Origin: Planctomycetota bacterium | GTDB lineage: Bacteria; Planctomycetota; UBA1135 | DNA length: 64,000 nucleotides | Assembly (NCBI GenBank): GCA_004295085.1 | Contig: SHNF01000005.1 | Span: forward strand, 301,092 to 365,091 | Direction: 5' to 3' | In this document: positions 18,321-25,512 of the stretch, piece by piece | Numbering within the stretch: the stretch's first letter is position 1 | How the letters are laid out: the number at the start of each line of letters is the position of its first letter | Made by a program: the position numbers and the translations under genes | Notes under the pieces: generated by a model | Database searches by the model: none | What the model was told of the DNA's origin: nothing | Seen by the model: the letters and a program-made list of their open reading frames with translations, nothing else

Positions 18321-19301
18321 ATGTCCGCCGTCCTCCTCGCCCTGGCCCTCGCCGCCGGCGCCGTTCCCTCCGCCTTGGTGGCCGCGGCCGTGCCCGCGCC
18401 GCTGCAGGACGGCGACCCCAAGCCCCTGCCCGCGGGCGTGCTGGCGCGCCTGGGCGAGCGCAACATCACCCGGGACGAGTACCTGGACTACCTGTACCTG
18501 CGCATCGGCAAGCGCGCCATCCGCGAGTACGCCACCGACCTGATCGTGGAGCAGGAGGCCGCCCGCTACGGCATCACCGCGGACGAGGCCGAGGTCGCCC
18601 GCCAGGTCGAGGCCCAGGAGCAGCAGGCCCGCGGCAGCCCGCGCGCCGTGGACTTCGAGCAGGAGCTGCAGATGGCCGGCCAGTCCCTGGAGATGTTCCG
18701 CGCCAGCAAGGCCCGGGACATCCGCCGCGACCTGCTGCTGGGCGAGCTGGTGCGGGCCACGCGCGTGGTCACCGACGAGCGCCTGCGCCAGGAGTTCGAG
18801 GCCAAGTACGGCACCGGCGGGGTCAAGGTGCAGCTGCGCCAGATCCTGATCATGCCCAACGTACTGAAGTCCGAGCAGATCCGCGGCGGCAAGAAGCCCA
18901 ACGAGATCAACATGGACGAGCTGAAGGCGCAGGCGCGCCAGATGGCGGCGGACGCCCTGGGACGCGTGCGCGGCGGCGAGGACTTCGCCACGGTGGCGGC
19001 CGCCGTCTCCCACGACCAGACCACCAAGCAGAAGGGCGGCGAGATCCCCAACTACGACGGCCGCCTGTACGGCACGGCGTTCCGCGACGCGGTGATGCAG
19101 CTGCAGCCGGGCCAGGTCTCGGACGTGGTGGAGAGCGGCGCCGGATTCCACGTGATCCAGCTCAGCGCGCGCACCGACACCCGGCTGGAGGACGTGCGCG
19201 CGACGCTGGTGGCGGAGATCCTGGCCTCGGAGCCGAGCTGGCAGGAGAAGCAGGGGCTGATGCAGGCGCTGCAGTCCTCCGCCGATCTGCAGCTGTGGTG
19301 A
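18321..19301 (+). CDS. Exported PPIC-type (parvulin) peptidyl-prolyl isomerase
   Basis: A 326-residue periplasmic folding factor with an N-terminal signal peptide (about residues 1-30). A SurA/PrsA-like helical domain spans roughly residues 35-165 (ITRDEYLDYLYLRIGKRAI). The parvulin domain follows at about 168-290, with QLRQILIMPN, GGEDFATVAAAVSHDQ, KGGEIPNY and GAGFHVIQL in order. It probably helps fold exported proteins, as expected next to an abundance of secreted gene products. A TATTCT box lies about 70 nt upstream of the ATG. It converges on the WecA-like gene, with the stops 1 nt apart. Confidence 0.88.
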   Translation: MSAVLLALALAAGAVPSALVAAAVPAPLQDGDPKPLPAGVLARLGERNITRDEYLDYLYLRIGKRAIREYATDLIVEQEAARYGITADEAEVARQVEAQEQQARGSPRAVDFEQELQMAGQSLEMFRASKARDIRRDLLLGELVRATRVVTDERLRQEFEAKYGTGGVKVQLRQILIMPNVLKSEQIRGGKKPNEINMDELKAQARQMAADALGRVRGGEDFATVAAAVSHDQTTKQKGGEIPNYDGRLYGTAFRDAVMQLQPGQVSDVVESGAGFHVIQLSARTDTRLEDVRATLVAEILASEPSWQEKQGLMQALQSSADLQLW

Positions 19302-19302
19302 G

Positions 19303-20172
19303 CTAGCGCCCGGCCAGCCACACCCACAGCGCGGCGGCGCACGCGCACGCCAGCGGCAGCAGCCCGCGCGGCACGGTGAAGCGCGCCGCCAGGTGCCCCA
19401 GGTGCCGTTCCCGGTCCGGGCGCCACGGCGCCAGCCCCTGGCTCAGGCGCAGCAGCGTCACGCGCGCCGCGTCCAGCAGCGGCAGACCCGCGGCCGCCAG
19501 TCCGACCGCGAGATCGGGACCGGGCGTGTCCGGCCCGGCCAGAAGCGCGTGAGCGGTCACGCAGTAGCCGAGCACCTGCGCGCCGGCGTCGCCGAGGAAC
19601 AACAGCGGCCCGCCGCGCCGGTAGGCGTTGAGCCACAGGAATGCGCAGAGCAGGCCGGCAGCGGCGGCAAACCACGGCGCGTGACCCCGGCCCAGCAGCA
19701 TCAATCCGGCCACCGCGCCGAGCCCGGCGCCCGCGCACATTCCGTCGGCGTGGTCGAACCAGTTGAAGCTGATCACGGCCGCGAGCAGCAGCACCAGCGC
19801 GATCACGCCGGCCGGCGCGCCGTCTCCAAACAGCTGCGGGTGTCCCCACAGGCTGGCGAGCGCCAGCACGAACACGCCCAGGCGGAAGGGCCACGGCAGC
19901 TCGCCGCCGCGGCGCTTGCGCGCGTCCTCCCACAGGCCCAGCACCAGGATCGCGGCTCCGGGCCAGAACAGGCGCCCGCCCGGATCCTCGAGCAGCAGGA
20001 ACAGGAGCGGCAATGTGTAGAGCACGCCGCCGAGCGCCACGGCGCGCTGGTGCGTCTTGTGCCGGCCCGGCGGATCGGTCCAGCCCAGGCCGAGGCAGGC
20101 CTCGGCCACCATGCTGGACACGAGCAGCCCGGCCGCCATCCCGACCAGGATCGGAATCAGGTCGCTGAGCAA
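19303..20172 (-). CDS. WecA/MraY-family polyprenyl-phosphate glycosyl-1-phosphate transferase
   Basis: A polytopic membrane protein of about 289 residues in glycosyltransferase family 4. Key motifs are the Asp-containing NWFDHADGMCAG and FLGDAGAQ, and the C-terminal cytoplasmic RPDRERHLGHLAARF, which resembles the His-rich loop that follows in the family. It would attach a sugar-1-phosphate to undecaprenyl phosphate to start a cell-surface polysaccharide. The TTG at 20172, inside the end of nadD (16-nt overlap), keeps the first helix whole; the ATG at 20139 would cut it. It is the last gene of hisS-nadD-wecA-like. Confidence 0.8.
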   Translation of the reverse strand: MLSDLIPILVGMAAGLLVSSMVAEACLGLGWTDPPGRHKTHQRAVALGGVLYTLPLLFLLLEDPGGRLFWPGAAILVLGLWEDARKRRGGELPWPFRLGVFVLALASLWGHPQLFGDGAPAGVIALVLLLAAVISFNWFDHADGMCAGAGLGAVAGLMLLGRGHAPWFAAAAGLLCAFLWLNAYRRGGPLLFLGDAGAQVLGYCVTAHALLAGPDTPGPDLAVGLAAAGLPLLDAARVTLLRLSQGLAPWRPDRERHLGHLAARFTVPRGLLPLACACAAALWVWLAGR

Positions 20173-20771
20173 TAGAGCCCGAGGCGCCGCACTTCCTGTT
20201 CCACTTCCGGCGGCAGCAGATCCCCGCAGGCCTCGCCGCGCTGCAGGCGCTCCCGGATCCCGGTGGACGACGCCGCGACCGGCGTCATGGCCACGAAGCG
20301 CGCGCGCATGCGCGGCGCCAGCTCGCCGGGAAGGCGGCGGCGCAAGGCGTCCAGCGCCTCCACTCCGTGCCGGTCGCGCGGCACCACGGCCAGGCGCGCC
20401 AGCGCCAGGAGGCGCGGGAACTCGTGCCAGGTGGGGAGGTTCTTGAGGGCATCCGCGCCCAGCACCAGCCACAGCTCGGCCTCCGGGTACTGCCGCTGCA
20501 GCTCCTCCAGGGTGTCTACGGTGTAGGAGGGACCGGGCCGCTCCAGCTCCAGGGTGCACAATTCCTCGCGCGGCCGGCTGGCCAGGGCGCTCCGCAGCAG
20601 GCTGAGCCGGGCACTGTCCTCGGCCGGAGCCTGCCCCGGCTTGTGCGGAGACCGGCGCGCCGGCACCCAGAAGAAGCGATCCGGCTGCAGGCGCGCCGCC
20701 ACCGCGTCGGCCGCCGCCAGGTGGCCGCGGTGCACCGGATCGAAGGAACCGCCAAAGACCGCGATCTTCAT
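20157..20771 (-). CDS. nadD: Nicotinate-nucleotide adenylyltransferase
   Basis: A 204-residue enzyme that joins nicotinate mononucleotide and ATP to form deamido-NAD. The nucleotidyltransferase motifs GGSFDPVHRGHL (residues 7-18) and SSTGIRERL near the C-terminus are intact, and WVPARRSPHKP is the family substrate loop. The length is typical. The ATG overlaps the hisS stop as ATGA. The usual neighbours rsfS and obg are missing; hisS takes their place. Confidence 0.95.
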   Translation of the reverse strand: MKIAVFGGSFDPVHRGHLAAADAVAARLQPDRFFWVPARRSPHKPGQAPAEDSARLSLLRSALASRPREELCTLELERPGPSYTVDTLEELQRQYPEAELWLVLGADALKNLPTWHEFPRLLALARLAVVPRDRHGVEALDALRRRLPGELAPRMRARFVAMTPVAASSTGIRERLQRGEACGDLLPPEVEQEVRRLGLYCSAT

Positions 20772-22075
20772 GGCTGCAAGACTTCCTGAAGCCTGGGCAC
20801 GACGCCCGTGCGCGCCACGTTCTCCTCGGTGCCGCTCTGCATGTCGCGCACCACGGCGCGGTTGCGGCTGCGTTCCTCGGGGCCGATCACGACCACGAGA
20901 CGGGCGCCCAGGCGGTCCGCCTCCTTGAACTGGGCCTTGGAGGACTTGTCGCGGTAGTCCAGGTCCACGCCGGATACGCCGGCCGCCCGCAGCTCGCCGG
21001 CCAGCCGGAACACCTCGTCCCGGTCCTCCGTACCGATGGCCACCAGGTATACGTTCGCGCCCAGCTCGGTCCGGAACCGCTCCAGTCGCGCGGGGTCGGG
21101 CCGCCCGAGCTCGGCCAGCGCCAGCTCCGTGGCCGTGAAGCCGGCGGCGAAGCCCACCGCCGGCGTCACCGGTCCGCCCACTTCCGACACCAGGTTGTCG
21201 TAGCGTCCGCCGCCGCACAGCGCGGAGCGGGCGCCGAGCGGCGGGAAGTGCACCTCGAACACGGTGCGCGTGTAGTAGTCGAGGCCCCGCACCATCGCGG
21301 GGTCGTCCACGACGCTGCGTCCCAGCCGCTGCAGGGCGGCCACGACGGCGGCGAAGTGCGCCGCGGATTCCGGCCCCAGCGCCGCGCGCACGCTGGGCGC
21401 GCTGGCGTTGAGCTGCCGGCAGGCCTCGACCTTGCAGTCCAGGAGGCGGAACACGTTGCGCTGGAAGCGCGCGCGGCAGTCCTCGCAGCGGCGCGCCAGC
21501 TGCGGCGCGAAGTACGCCGCCAGGGCGTCGCGCCAGCGCTCGCGGTCGGCGCTGTCGCCCATGGTGTTGAGCCGCACCTGCAGCTCCCCCTCCAGGCCCA
21601 GGCGCTCGAAATAAGCACAGGCAAGGTCCACGACCTCGGCGTCCAGCCGCGGGCTGGCCGAGCCGAAGGCCTCCACTCCGAACTGGGTGAACTGGCGCTC
21701 GCGGCCCTTCTGCGGCCGTTCGTAGCGGAACATGGGCCCCACGTAGTACCACTTCTGGAACGGGGCGCGCGCGGGATAACCCCCTTCCACGTAGGCCCGC
21801 GCCACCCCGGCCGTGCCCTCGGGCCGGAACGTGTAGGTCACGCCTTCGTCGGCCCGGCTGGGCACCGTGAACATCTCCTTGCTGACCACGTCGCTGGTCT
21901 CGCCGAGCGAGCGGGTGTAGAGCCGCGTCTCCTCCAGGAGCGGCGGGCGGACCTCGGCGTACCGATAGGCGCGCGCCGTCGCCCGGGCCGTCTCCTCCAG
22001 GAAGCGCGCGATGACCAGGTCCTCCGGGAACCAGTCCCGGGTGCCACGCGGGGCTCGGAACGCGGGGCCAGCCAT
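20768..22075 (-). CDS. hisS: Histidyl-tRNA synthetase
   Basis: A 435-residue class II synthetase. Motif 1 is in the RPPLLEETRLYTRSLGETSD region, motif 2 is FQKWYYVGPMFRYERPQKGRERQF, and motif 3 lies around PAVGFAAGFTATELAL. The His-specific loops VRGLDYYTRTVFE and ALCGGGRYDNLV are present, and the C-terminal anticodon-binding domain begins near residue 335. The ATG at 22075 gives MAGPAFRAPRGTRDW, the expected N-terminus; the frame is open to 22120. A TATGCT box lies 11 nt before this ATG. Confidence 0.97.
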   Translation of the reverse strand: MAGPAFRAPRGTRDWFPEDLVIARFLEETARATARAYRYAEVRPPLLEETRLYTRSLGETSDVVSKEMFTVPSRADEGVTYTFRPEGTAGVARAYVEGGYPARAPFQKWYYVGPMFRYERPQKGRERQFTQFGVEAFGSASPRLDAEVVDLACAYFERLGLEGELQVRLNTMGDSADRERWRDALAAYFAPQLARRCEDCRARFQRNVFRLLDCKVEACRQLNASAPSVRAALGPESAAHFAAVVAALQRLGRSVVDDPAMVRGLDYYTRTVFEVHFPPLGARSALCGGGRYDNLVSEVGGPVTPAVGFAAGFTATELALAELGRPDPARLERFRTELGANVYLVAIGTEDRDEVFRLAGELRAAGVSGVDLDYRDKSSKAQFKEADRLGARLVVVIGPEERSRNRAVVRDMQSGTEENVARTGVVPRLQEVLQP

Positions 22076-22156
22076 GCGAGCCGCACAGCATAGACCGGCG
22101 TCGGCTTCGGTTACCGCCACGGGAACGTACGCCTAAGCTGCGCAGCCGCGCCGCGA

Positions 22157-22185
22157 TTGACGCCTGCCGCGGCTCTGCCTACCCT
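22157..22185 (+). promoter_or_regulatory. Strong sigma-70-type promoter for the small lipoprotein gene
   Basis: TTGACG (22157-22162) and TACCCT (22180-22185) are separated by exactly 17 nt, the best -35/-10 pair I found in the window. Transcription would begin near 22192, leaving a leader of about 43 nt. Confidence 0.65.
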
Positions 22186-22195
22186 GCCTGCTCCC

Positions 22196-22215
22196 GACGG
22201 CCCTCTCCGGCCGTC
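22196..22215 (+). promoter_or_regulatory. Hairpin at the 5' end of the lipoprotein mRNA
   Basis: Perfect 7-bp arms GACGGCC and GGCCGTC enclose a 6-nt loop (CTCTCC). The stem begins about 4 nt from the predicted transcription start and ends 19 nt before the ATG, a position that often stabilises mRNA. Confidence 0.45.
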
Positions 22216-22234
22216 AGCCCCCCGACCACAGAAG

Positions 22235-22435
22235 ATGAAACGGATCCGCCGCCTGCGCTTTCTTCCGGCCCTGGCCGTGGCCATGCTGGCCCTGGGCCTC
22301 GGGGCGTGCACCCGCTCCATTGGAGAGGACCTGAGCCAGAAGGGCCAGGTGCTCCAGCGTGACTTCAACCACGCGTACGACACCTTCTCCAAGTACTTCT
22401 TCAACCACGATCCCGACGATCCGTACCTGGACTGA
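22235..22435 (+). CDS. Small lipoprotein, 66 residues
   Basis: A short lipoprotein I cannot assign to a family. The signal peptide ends in the lipobox LGLGAC at about residues 20-25, so the mature protein is only about 42 residues. It is acidic and aromatic-rich, with HAYDTFSKYFFNHD near the end. The gene has a strong promoter, a stem at the mRNA 5' end and a textbook terminator, which together suggest one short, stable and abundant transcript, in the manner of abundant envelope lipoproteins. There are two Lys but no C-terminal Lys of the Lpp type. Confidence 0.75.
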   Translation: MKRIRRLRFLPALAVAMLALGLGACTRSIGEDLSQKGQVLQRDFNHAYDTFSKYFFNHDPDDPYLD

Positions 22436-22458
22436 GGCGGCCGGCGTCGTCTTGGCGG

Positions 22459-22491
22459 CCACCCCGCGGCCCCGCCGTGGGGTGGCTTTTT
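22459..22491 (+). terminator. Rho-independent terminator after the small lipoprotein gene
   Basis: An 11-bp stem (22459-22469 with 22475-22485, one G-T wobble), a 5-nt loop and then CTTTTTG (T-run 22487-22491). It ends the single-gene transcript 24 nt after the stop codon. Confidence 0.9.
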
Positions 22492-22527
22492 GCTTGTGAG
22501 CCTCCATTGCAACCCGCCCGCGCACCC

Positions 22528-23301
22528 ATGCACCTCCGAAGCACCCTCCCCCTGCTGCTGAGCCTGCTCGCGGCGCTCCCCGGCTGCGTCCTGGCCATTG
22601 GCAACCGCCCGGACCAGGAGCGGTGGGACGAGGAGGGCTGGGAGGTCGAGCAGGAGGACGGCCCCTCCTCCGACGCGCGCGGGGCGGACGAGGGCGAAGA
22701 GCGTGAAAAGGGGGATGAGGACAAGGAGCGGCGCAAGCTGGACCAGGACCTGGACACCGCCCGCCAGCGGCTGGAACTGGCGCGCCTGGAGACGCAGCAG
22801 GCCCGCATCGAGGCGCAACAGGAAGTGGCTTCGGCCGAGCTGGCCCTGGCCAAGGCCGAGGCCGACCTGGCGCACTTCGTGAGTGAGGAGAAGCCGCGGC
22901 GCCTGCGCGCCGGCGAGCTGAGCCTGCAGGACAGCCAGGATTCGGTCCGCGAGACCGAAGAGGAGCTGGCGCAGCTCCAGATGATGTACGGAGAGGAGGA
23001 GCTGGCCGACGCCACTGCAGAAATCGTCCTGTCCCGCACGAAGCGGCGCCTGGAGCGGGCGCGCGTGCGCCTGCAGCTGGAGGAGCGCGAGCTGGCCGCG
23101 CTGCGCGAGCACGAGCTGCCGTGGGAGCAGAAGGACAAGGAGGCCGCGCTGGCGGAGGCGCGCGTGAAGCTGGAATCCGCACGCTTGTCCGCCCAGGCCT
23201 CGGAGATGCAGCGCCGCCTGGAAGAGCAGGAGGCGCAGCAGGAGATCGAGGAGCTGGAGGAGAAGATCCGCGAGAGCGCGAGCCAGGACAAAAACGCATG
23301 A
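22528..23301 (+). CDS. Coiled-coil lipoprotein
   Basis: A 257-residue protein with a signal peptide and lipobox near ALPGC (residues 15-19). A short acidic linker is followed by a nearly continuous coiled coil from about residue 60 to the end (LDQDLDTARQRLELARLE; EAQQEIEELEEKIRE), rich in Glu, Arg, Leu and Gln. It is probably an extended periplasmic or outer-membrane-attached structural protein; no enzymatic motif is seen. The ATG at 22528 is 37 nt past the terminator. Its TGA overlaps the next start as ATGA, so the following repeat protein is co-translated. Confidence 0.75.
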   Translation: MHLRSTLPLLLSLLAALPGCVLAIGNRPDQERWDEEGWEVEQEDGPSSDARGADEGEEREKGDEDKERRKLDQDLDTARQRLELARLETQQARIEAQQEVASAELALAKAEADLAHFVSEEKPRRLRAGELSLQDSQDSVRETEEELAQLQMMYGEEELADATAEIVLSRTKRRLERARVRLQLEERELAALREHELPWEQKDKEAALAEARVKLESARLSAQASEMQRRLEEQEAQQEIEELEEKIRESASQDKNA

Positions 23302-24443
23302 TCGCGGCCCTGCTGCTCCAGGCCGCCGCCTCGCCGGCTCCGCCCGCGGAGGCGCAGGCCCGCGACGGCATCGCCCGGGGCCTGGAGTACCTCCTGTCCG
23401 TGCAGGAGAAGGACGGCGCCTTCGGTCACTGGCGCCGGCCGGAGAGCGAGTTCTGGTCCAACCTTGAGAGCCACAAGTCCTGGCAAGTGGCCACCACCGG
23501 GCTGGCGTGCATGGCGCTCATGGACGCCGGCAGCACCGACGCCCACTGGGCCGCGCTCGACCGCGCCGTGGACCATCTCAGCGCCCGGGCCGCGGTGAAG
23601 CGGCCCAGCGACTGGGACGTGGACAACGTCTGGGGCTACGTGTACGGCCTGGCGGCCCTGACCCAGGCCTCGGCGTTCCCTCGCTACGCGGACGCCGGGC
23701 AGGAGCCGCGCCGCGCCGCCATGCGGGCCATGGGCGAAGCCCTGCTGGAGAAGCTGTGGAAGTACCAGACTCCCAGCGGCGGATGGTCCTACTACGACGA
23801 CGAGACGCTGGCGTACCGGCCGTCCTGGGCCACGTCCTTCACCACCGCCGTGGCCGTGCTCGGCCTGCTCGACGCCCGGCAGCTGGGCTGGAAGGTGGAC
23901 GCGAAGCGCCTGCAGCGCGCCGTGGCGGCCGTGCAGCGCTGCCGCATGCCCAACGGGGCGTACACCTACAACGTGGAGACCTTCCCCAGCCTGGGCAGCC
24001 TCGAGAACATCGACCAGATCAAGGGCTCCTTGTCGCGGATCCAGGTGTGCAACCTGGCGCTGTGGCGCGCGCAGCGCGAGCTCGGCATCGACAGCGGCAT
24101 CACCGAGGAGACGCTGCGCCAGGGGCTGGCGTACTTCTTCCGCGAGCACCGCTTCCTGGACGTGGCCCTGAAGCGCCCGATCCCGCACGAGGCCTACTAC
24201 TACAACTCCGGCTATTTCTACTTCTTCGGCCACTACTACGCCGCCTTCGTGATCCAGCTGCTGCCGGAGGCGGACCGCCGGCACTTCGCCACGCTGCTGT
24301 GGCGCGAGATCCTCAAACTCCAGCAGAAGGACGGCAGCATGTGGGACTTTTACATGAACTCCTACGGCAAGCCGTACGGGGTCGGCTTCGGCGTGTCGGC
24401 GCTGCGGCGCTCGCTGCCGGCGCCGGCTCCCGGCCCGGAATAG
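23298..24443 (+). CDS. Exported alpha/alpha-toroid protein (prenyltransferase/squalene-oxidase repeat-like)
   Basis: A 381-residue protein with a signal peptide ending near AQA (residue 20). The rest reads like prenyltransferase/squalene-oxidase repeats: YLLSVQEKDGAFGHW, WQVATTGLACMALMDAG, YQTPSGGWSYYDDE, SFTTAVAVLGLLDA and LKLQQKDGSMWDFY. In Planctomycetota and related groups such exported toroids are common and lack cyclase catalytic motifs; none (DxDD) is seen here. It overlaps the coiled-coil lipoprotein gene. The role is unknown, perhaps a binding scaffold in the envelope. Confidence 0.78.
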   Translation: MIAALLLQAAASPAPPAEAQARDGIARGLEYLLSVQEKDGAFGHWRRPESEFWSNLESHKSWQVATTGLACMALMDAGSTDAHWAALDRAVDHLSARAAVKRPSDWDVDNVWGYVYGLAALTQASAFPRYADAGQEPRRAAMRAMGEALLEKLWKYQTPSGGWSYYDDETLAYRPSWATSFTTAVAVLGLLDARQLGWKVDAKRLQRAVAAVQRCRMPNGAYTYNVETFPSLGSLENIDQIKGSLSRIQVCNLALWRAQRELGIDSGITEETLRQGLAYFFREHRFLDVALKRPIPHEAYYYNSGYFYFFGHYYAAFVIQLLPEADRRHFATLLWREILKLQQKDGSMWDFYMNSYGKPYGVGFGVSALRRSLPAPAPGPE

Positions 24444-24476
24444 AGTGTCCGGCCGCCCGGCGTTACTCTAGGGGCG

Positions 24477-25481
24477 ATGCTGCGTGGCGCCGCCGGCCTG
24501 TGTCTGGCCCTGCCGTGCCTGTGTGCCGCCTGGTGCGGGTGCGCCGCTTCCAACGCGCCGCCGCTGCTGCGCGTGCGCGCCGAGGCCGGGCTCGAGGCCG
24601 CCGGCGCGATCGAGCGCTGGGCGCTGAGCGATGTCGGGCTGGTGGCGGCGGCCGTGGGCCGTCCAGTCCCGACCCAGCCCCTGGAGATCGTGTGCGGCTC
24701 CGCCGCGGAGGAAGGCGGCGAGCTGCGCCTGCGCGCCGGCGAAAACGCGCGCCACGTGCGCCGCGGCGGCGACGCCTGCCTGATCCTGCTGGCGGCGGCG
24801 CCGGACGCGGCCTTGCGCACCTCGCTGCGCCACGAGCTGGTGCACCACGTGCTCGAGGACCAGGGCTACGCCGAGTGGCTCAACGAGGGCCTGGCGGAGC
24901 ACGTCGCCTACATCCTGGCGGCGTCCCCTTCCCGCGACGACGTGCACCAGTTGTTCCACGCCGGGCTGGTGCTCGCCGGCTGGGGCCGCCCGCTGCAGGT
25001 GCGCAACCGCGATGGCGACAGCCGCGCGCTGGAGCCGCTCCTGTGGCTGCCCGACCTGCCGCAGACCTTGCGCATGAACCATGCGGAGTACGAGCGGCTG
25101 GTCCTGAACTCGGCCGCCGACCAGGACCCCGAGTTCCACGCCGCCAGCCACCTGCTCACCGCGGCGCTGTTCGCCCGCGGCGGCACCGGCGCGGACGCCG
25201 CGTACATGCGCCGCCTGCACGCGGGCGCCGATCCGTGGCAGGCTTACCTGGACGTCACCGGCTGCCGCGATCGCGAACAGGTTCTGGATGCGCTGGTGGC
25301 GCAGCTTCGCGTCCTGATCGAGGACGCCCCGCAGGCCGAACGCGCCTCGCGCGAGTTCGTGCGCAGCCCGTGCCTGTGGAGCAAGCTGCCGTCCGAATGG
25401 GGACGCCTGCGCGCGGCCCAGGCGTATCCGGGCGGGCCCGAGATCGCGCTGCGCCGCTCCGCCGCCCCGAGCGGCCTCTAG
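24477..25481 (+). CDS. Exported gluzincin-like zinc peptidase
   Basis: A 334-residue protein with a hydrophobic signal and several early cysteines (WCGCAAS), probably a lipoprotein. The zinc site HELVH is at residues 119-123, and EWLNEGLAEH (133-142) supplies the third ligand Glu, giving the HExxH plus (N)EG pattern of MA-clan peptidases. The domain around it looks like a stand-alone M1/DUF1570-type catalytic core. A TACTCT box lies 7 nt before the ATG and there is no Shine-Dalgarno, so the message is probably leaderless. Substrate unknown. Confidence 0.78.
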   Translation: MLRGAAGLCLALPCLCAAWCGCAASNAPPLLRVRAEAGLEAAGAIERWALSDVGLVAAAVGRPVPTQPLEIVCGSAAEEGGELRLRAGENARHVRRGGDACLILLAAAPDAALRTSLRHELVHHVLEDQGYAEWLNEGLAEHVAYILAASPSRDDVHQLFHAGLVLAGWGRPLQVRNRDGDSRALEPLLWLPDLPQTLRMNHAEYERLVLNSAADQDPEFHAASHLLTAALFARGGTGADAAYMRRLHAGADPWQAYLDVTGCRDREQVLDALVAQLRVLIEDAPQAERASREFVRSPCLWSKLPSEWGRLRAAQAYPGGPEIALRRSAAPSGL

Positions 25482-25512
25482 ACTGCCGGTGCCGCCGCGC
25501 GCGGCGCCCGCC

